DNA of 64,000 nt from Mauremys mutica (taxonomy: Eukaryota; Chordata; Testudines; Geoemydidae): the NCBI RefSeq assembly GCF_020497125.1, contig NC_059082.1, forward strand, positions 66,294,948 to 66,358,947, written 5' to 3'. This document shows, in pieces, positions 60,501 to 64,000 of the stretch. Position numbers and translations under genes: made by a program. Position 1 is the stretch's first letter; the number at the start of each line of letters is the position of its first letter. Below the pieces are notes generated by a model. The model was not told the origin of the DNA. It saw nothing but the letters and a program-made list of their open reading frames with translations, and did not search any database.

Positions 60501-61861
60501 ATAATATTTTTTTTATGATCAAGATGACACTCAGAATTGAACTCATTTGTTTATCCTAATTGTTTACTCCTAATCCATGTTAGTTCATTACAATCTGGTA
60601 AACACTCACTCCCACAACTACAGCACTGAATCAATTTCCTGTAATCAGCAGCACATGTTTTGGCAGAGAGTTAATAGGACAAATGTAGAACTCTTGAGTG
60701 TTGTTATCCTAGGTTACTGCAGACAATACACAATCTTGAACTGAAGATTTACAACATAACACCTCTGAGGTAGTTTTAAAATCAGCCTGATGTGGACTGG
60801 ATTATATCCAACAGAGGTGTAAATATATCTTTTTTTCAGAATAAGTATACATTTTTTCCCAATCTTCTTTCAGTATTTTGTAAACACAAAATTTTCTTCA
60901 ATAGGGAATAATAAAGAGACTATAGTGAAATTAATGTGGCTGCTACAACTCCACAACAGACCACATTGTTTGTCATATATGCAACTCCCATCATAAAAAG
61001 TGTGTTATCCAATTTGATCTCTGAATTAAGCATTTTTGGTGTCAAATCTATAATTTTCTAGAAGCCTCAAACTGACCTTTTATGTGCCAAGACAGGCAAG
61101 AGAGGAACTTCCTAGGTAGTTTGCTCTATTGTTTTGATGTACCATTCTCTTCAAAAACATTGTGATTGATACAAGGAAATCATTTTTGTCTCTTTCTAAA
61201 TCTTGATGCATACTTCTTGCTCACTTTTAGTGCATATGCTGAGCTATTGAGCACAACCCCATTGCCACAGCATGTCAATGATCTGAAGCACAGCGTAAGG
61301 AATAGAAACTAGCATCACTTAGCTCCAAAGTGTTTCACAGAACAGTAGGACAGAGTGAATGGAATAAAAAGTTGTTAAAGAGACACGCTTAGCCATGGCT
61401 AAACATAATTTGGTATTTTCAGTTGCTGACCTTCACACATTCTTGAACACTGTTTACTGATACCACAATATTACTGAAGCACTCTTGAAGACAGATAATA
61501 AAAAATGCTGACTATTTCACTATTAGATGGTCAGAAGAAAGTTAAAAGTCCACTTCTTTCACACACATAATTCAACAAGTTAAAAATTGGTTATTGACAC
61601 AACTATCATAGGGAGTAAAATGTATTAATCTATTTCACTTGTTTAGATTATTCATTATGTAAGACTGCCCATCATTAGCAAAACTCCATGACGAATTGTG
61701 CAATACATTTCAGATATATACTCACAATACCAGCCAGCAAAAAATGCTATGCAGAGTAACAGGAACACATGGTCAATTTTTAAAAAAAAAATCATGTGCA
61801 TCTCTCATCTAGCAAATTTATATGAGTGCAGCATGTTGAAACAACTTTACTGGAAAACGAC
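57531..61861. other. AT-rich intronic sequence
   Basis: More than 4 kb with no recognised repeat or coding motif on either strand. Confidence 0.55.
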
Positions 61862-61945
61862 AGTTGGGGATTGATCCTGCTTTAAGCAGGGGATTGGACT
61901 AGATGATCTCCTGAGGTTCCTTCCAACCCTGATATTCTATGATTC
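61862..61945 (+). mobile_element. CR1 3' tail fragment
   Basis: ggggattgatcctgctttaa followed by the sense CR1 end and ttctatgattc. Confidence 0.85.
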
Positions 61946-63489
61946 AATGAATACATTATTTGTAGAGGATTTGAAGTAGTATATACTTTTCAAGAGTTGC
62001 AGGCTACCCAACTTGGGCATGGAGTAGACACAATGAAACACCTCAAAATGGATTATCATTAGAGTGACACACAGATCAGAGTTTAATCTAGTAGTACCTT
62101 TAAAGCAACTTTTAACCACTACTCCAGAAGCCGAGAAATCAGTGACTCATGGACCCAAAGGATAGTTGGAAGAGTTTTTGTGAAGAAAAAAAAGTAGCCT
62201 AACTACAGAACTATTTCATTCTGCTATGTCCTATGAATAAAGGTTCTGTAAATACTACATATAGTTAAAATAGAATTTTCCATGGTAAAAGGATATTTGT
62301 TATATAATGTGATACTGTATATATTTTATAATCTGCACTTCAGCTGAATGCCATATAAAGATTTGAAAAGAATCAGAAATCCATTTGACCATTTTTAACA
62401 GAAGCAGTTAAAGAAATATTAAATGAAAAGTTCTGATTTTTAAATGTGTTAAATCAAGTATGACAAAATGGACTACAGATACTAACCCATACTTAAAACA
62501 ACATCATTAACATGTTCTAGGTTTTAATTCATAACTTGTGCTTGTGTTTCTATTTCTGTAATTATCAATTGCTGATGAACAAATACAATGCTGTGCACCA
62601 ACCCCCAGAATTCACTTGCTGGACTCCGACAGAACTCCCTCTTAAGGTATATTGAGCTAGAAAACAGAATAAATAAGTGCTGGCTTTGGGCCAGATTCTG
62701 ATCTCAGTCACACCATTTTTAACAAGATCAGAATCTGGGCTTATGACTGCCATTAGTTAGCTTATCCCTCCAAATGAAAAAAGTATCAGTGGCTACTGAG
62801 ATCAAAGATTAGCAAGATTCTGAGTGAAATTTCAATGTCACTTTACTACTACAACAAGGACTTCACAATTTATTTATTACAAAGTTAAGAAGATGAAGCT
62901 GGATAAGTACAGTTGTTTGTGTCTCTAATTCTATAGCAGCACACTCTTTAGTGGTTCCTGGAAAAGCTATTTAATTCCTACAACTGCTGCATTTGTTCTG
63001 GTGTCAAAAGGCAAGTTATTAATTCAGTGATTGTACCAGTGTTTGCTGCTGACAGGAAAAGTAAAGCAGCCTAAAATGTCCACTAGATTTAGAATCCATG
63101 TGTCTATCTCTAAGTCATTAATCACTTGGTAATTAAGGCCTGCTTCTACTACCATCAAAGTCAACAGAAAAATTATCATTGGACTTCAGTGACACAGGAT
63201 CAAAACACAGCAGCTAGATACCACAACTCCTTTTCTGCAGTAAAGCTATGAGTTTAACTTGACACAAGACAGCAGACTCCAAATATGGCAAGGATACTTT
63301 GATGCAAAAAAAGTTGTTTTTTTTATCAGCGTAATATATTTCTGTAAAAATCACGTGGAATACACAAATGAATAAAACCAAAGTAACACAATCTTTTTTT
63401 AATTAAACTTGGAGGAAAGAAAAATAATGTAGTGTATTCCACAAAGCATAAGCAACACAATTTCAGGTCTTCCAGGAAGCACAGTGATA
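61946..63489. other. AT-rich intronic sequence
   Basis: A weak relative of the 26785 palindrome lies near 63140-63200. Nothing else recognised. Confidence 0.5.
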
Positions 63490-63680
63490 AATTACACATA
63501 TAAAAGAGGTTAAAGGGAGTACTGGGATAAAATTAGGCAAAGGAAAGTCAGGCTAAACATTAGAAAAATGAATTATCTCAATAGTTAGATATGACAGACT
63601 GATGAGCAGTGTTCCCAGTGAAGTAGTGGGAGCCTGATCAGTTGGGGGCAATGACAATAGCCTGAAGAGTGCATTTGCTC
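63490..63680 (+). mobile_element. Possible CR1 fragment
   Basis: aagtcaggctaaacattagaa and agtgttcccagtgaagtag follow the decayed CR1 end of ORF2. No tail is seen. Confidence 0.4.
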
Positions 63681-64000
63681 ATGGCACAATCCTGCATTAT
63701 CAAGACGATGAACTGAATGCTCCAATGTGCCTTTTCAATCTCTAAATTCTAGAATATGATCATATGTAAACAAAACAGTTTCTTAAACTCCTATTTAATA
63801 TTTTCTACTCATAAGTTTTCCTTAGACATTCACTTACATTGATTTCCCAGTATTGTACACTTTAGGATTTTGCACAGTTAATGACATTTCAAACCCACTC
63901 TGTGGGCTCATTTTCCCTGCAAACTGATACTTTTGAGATCTTTCTTTCATTATACACACTTTCCTTTTACAGAGGTTGGTGGAGGAACTGAGTAACACTT

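Overview
The window reads as nuclear DNA of a hidden-necked turtle (Cryptodira). The main evidence is a tRNA-derived SINE whose 3' end is a CR1-like tail (27821-28010), together with many CR1 LINEs, Penelope, DIRS, Harbinger and hAT copies and two faint MIR traces. The only host coding sequence I can support is one 141-bp exon on the minus strand (24813-24953). It encodes part of a PX domain that I attribute from memory of the family to SNX29. The rest is consistent with very long introns of that gene. I found no RNA genes other than the SINE, no CRISPR array and no cellular operon.

Layout. 1-4294 is intron with old CR1 pieces and a long GT microsatellite. 4295-10208 is an almost full-length DIRS retrotransposon on the minus strand, with inverted terminal repeats, an internal complementary region, and gag, RT and tyrosine-recombinase remnants. 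A 354-bp hAT-like element (10318-10671) with a perfect 8-bp target-site duplication follows. 10.7-21.4 kb is intron with a composite MITE (16362-17004), a Penelope 3' end with a GIY-YIG domain (18058-18670) and another hAT MITE (19553-19857). A CR1 LINE lies at about 21830-23640, interrupted by a second CR1 tail. The SNX29 exon sits at 24.8 kb.

29665-34481 is a 4.8-kb Harbinger transposon with TAA duplications. It has an open HARBI1-type transposase and, on the other strand, a two-exon Myb-like partner gene that is intact except for a C-terminal frameshift. It sits inside an older Penelope copy. 36.1-38.9 kb holds a hAT element and an LTR-like sequence with a nested mariner-type element that carries a very GC-rich minisatellite. 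A minus-strand CR1 is at 39042-40110. 40-64 kb is intron with Harbinger, mariner and hAT MITEs, a foldback hAT element (45906-46234), a 935-bp hAT-like element (49546-50480) and old CR1 fragments.

The most notable items are the near-intact two-gene Harbinger element, the DIRS copy whose internal region matches both of its ends, hammerhead-like cores in two Penelope-type tails, and one minisatellite motif shared by two unrelated DNA transposons. Element family names rest on motif recognition and on target-site duplications read by eye. No database search was run.
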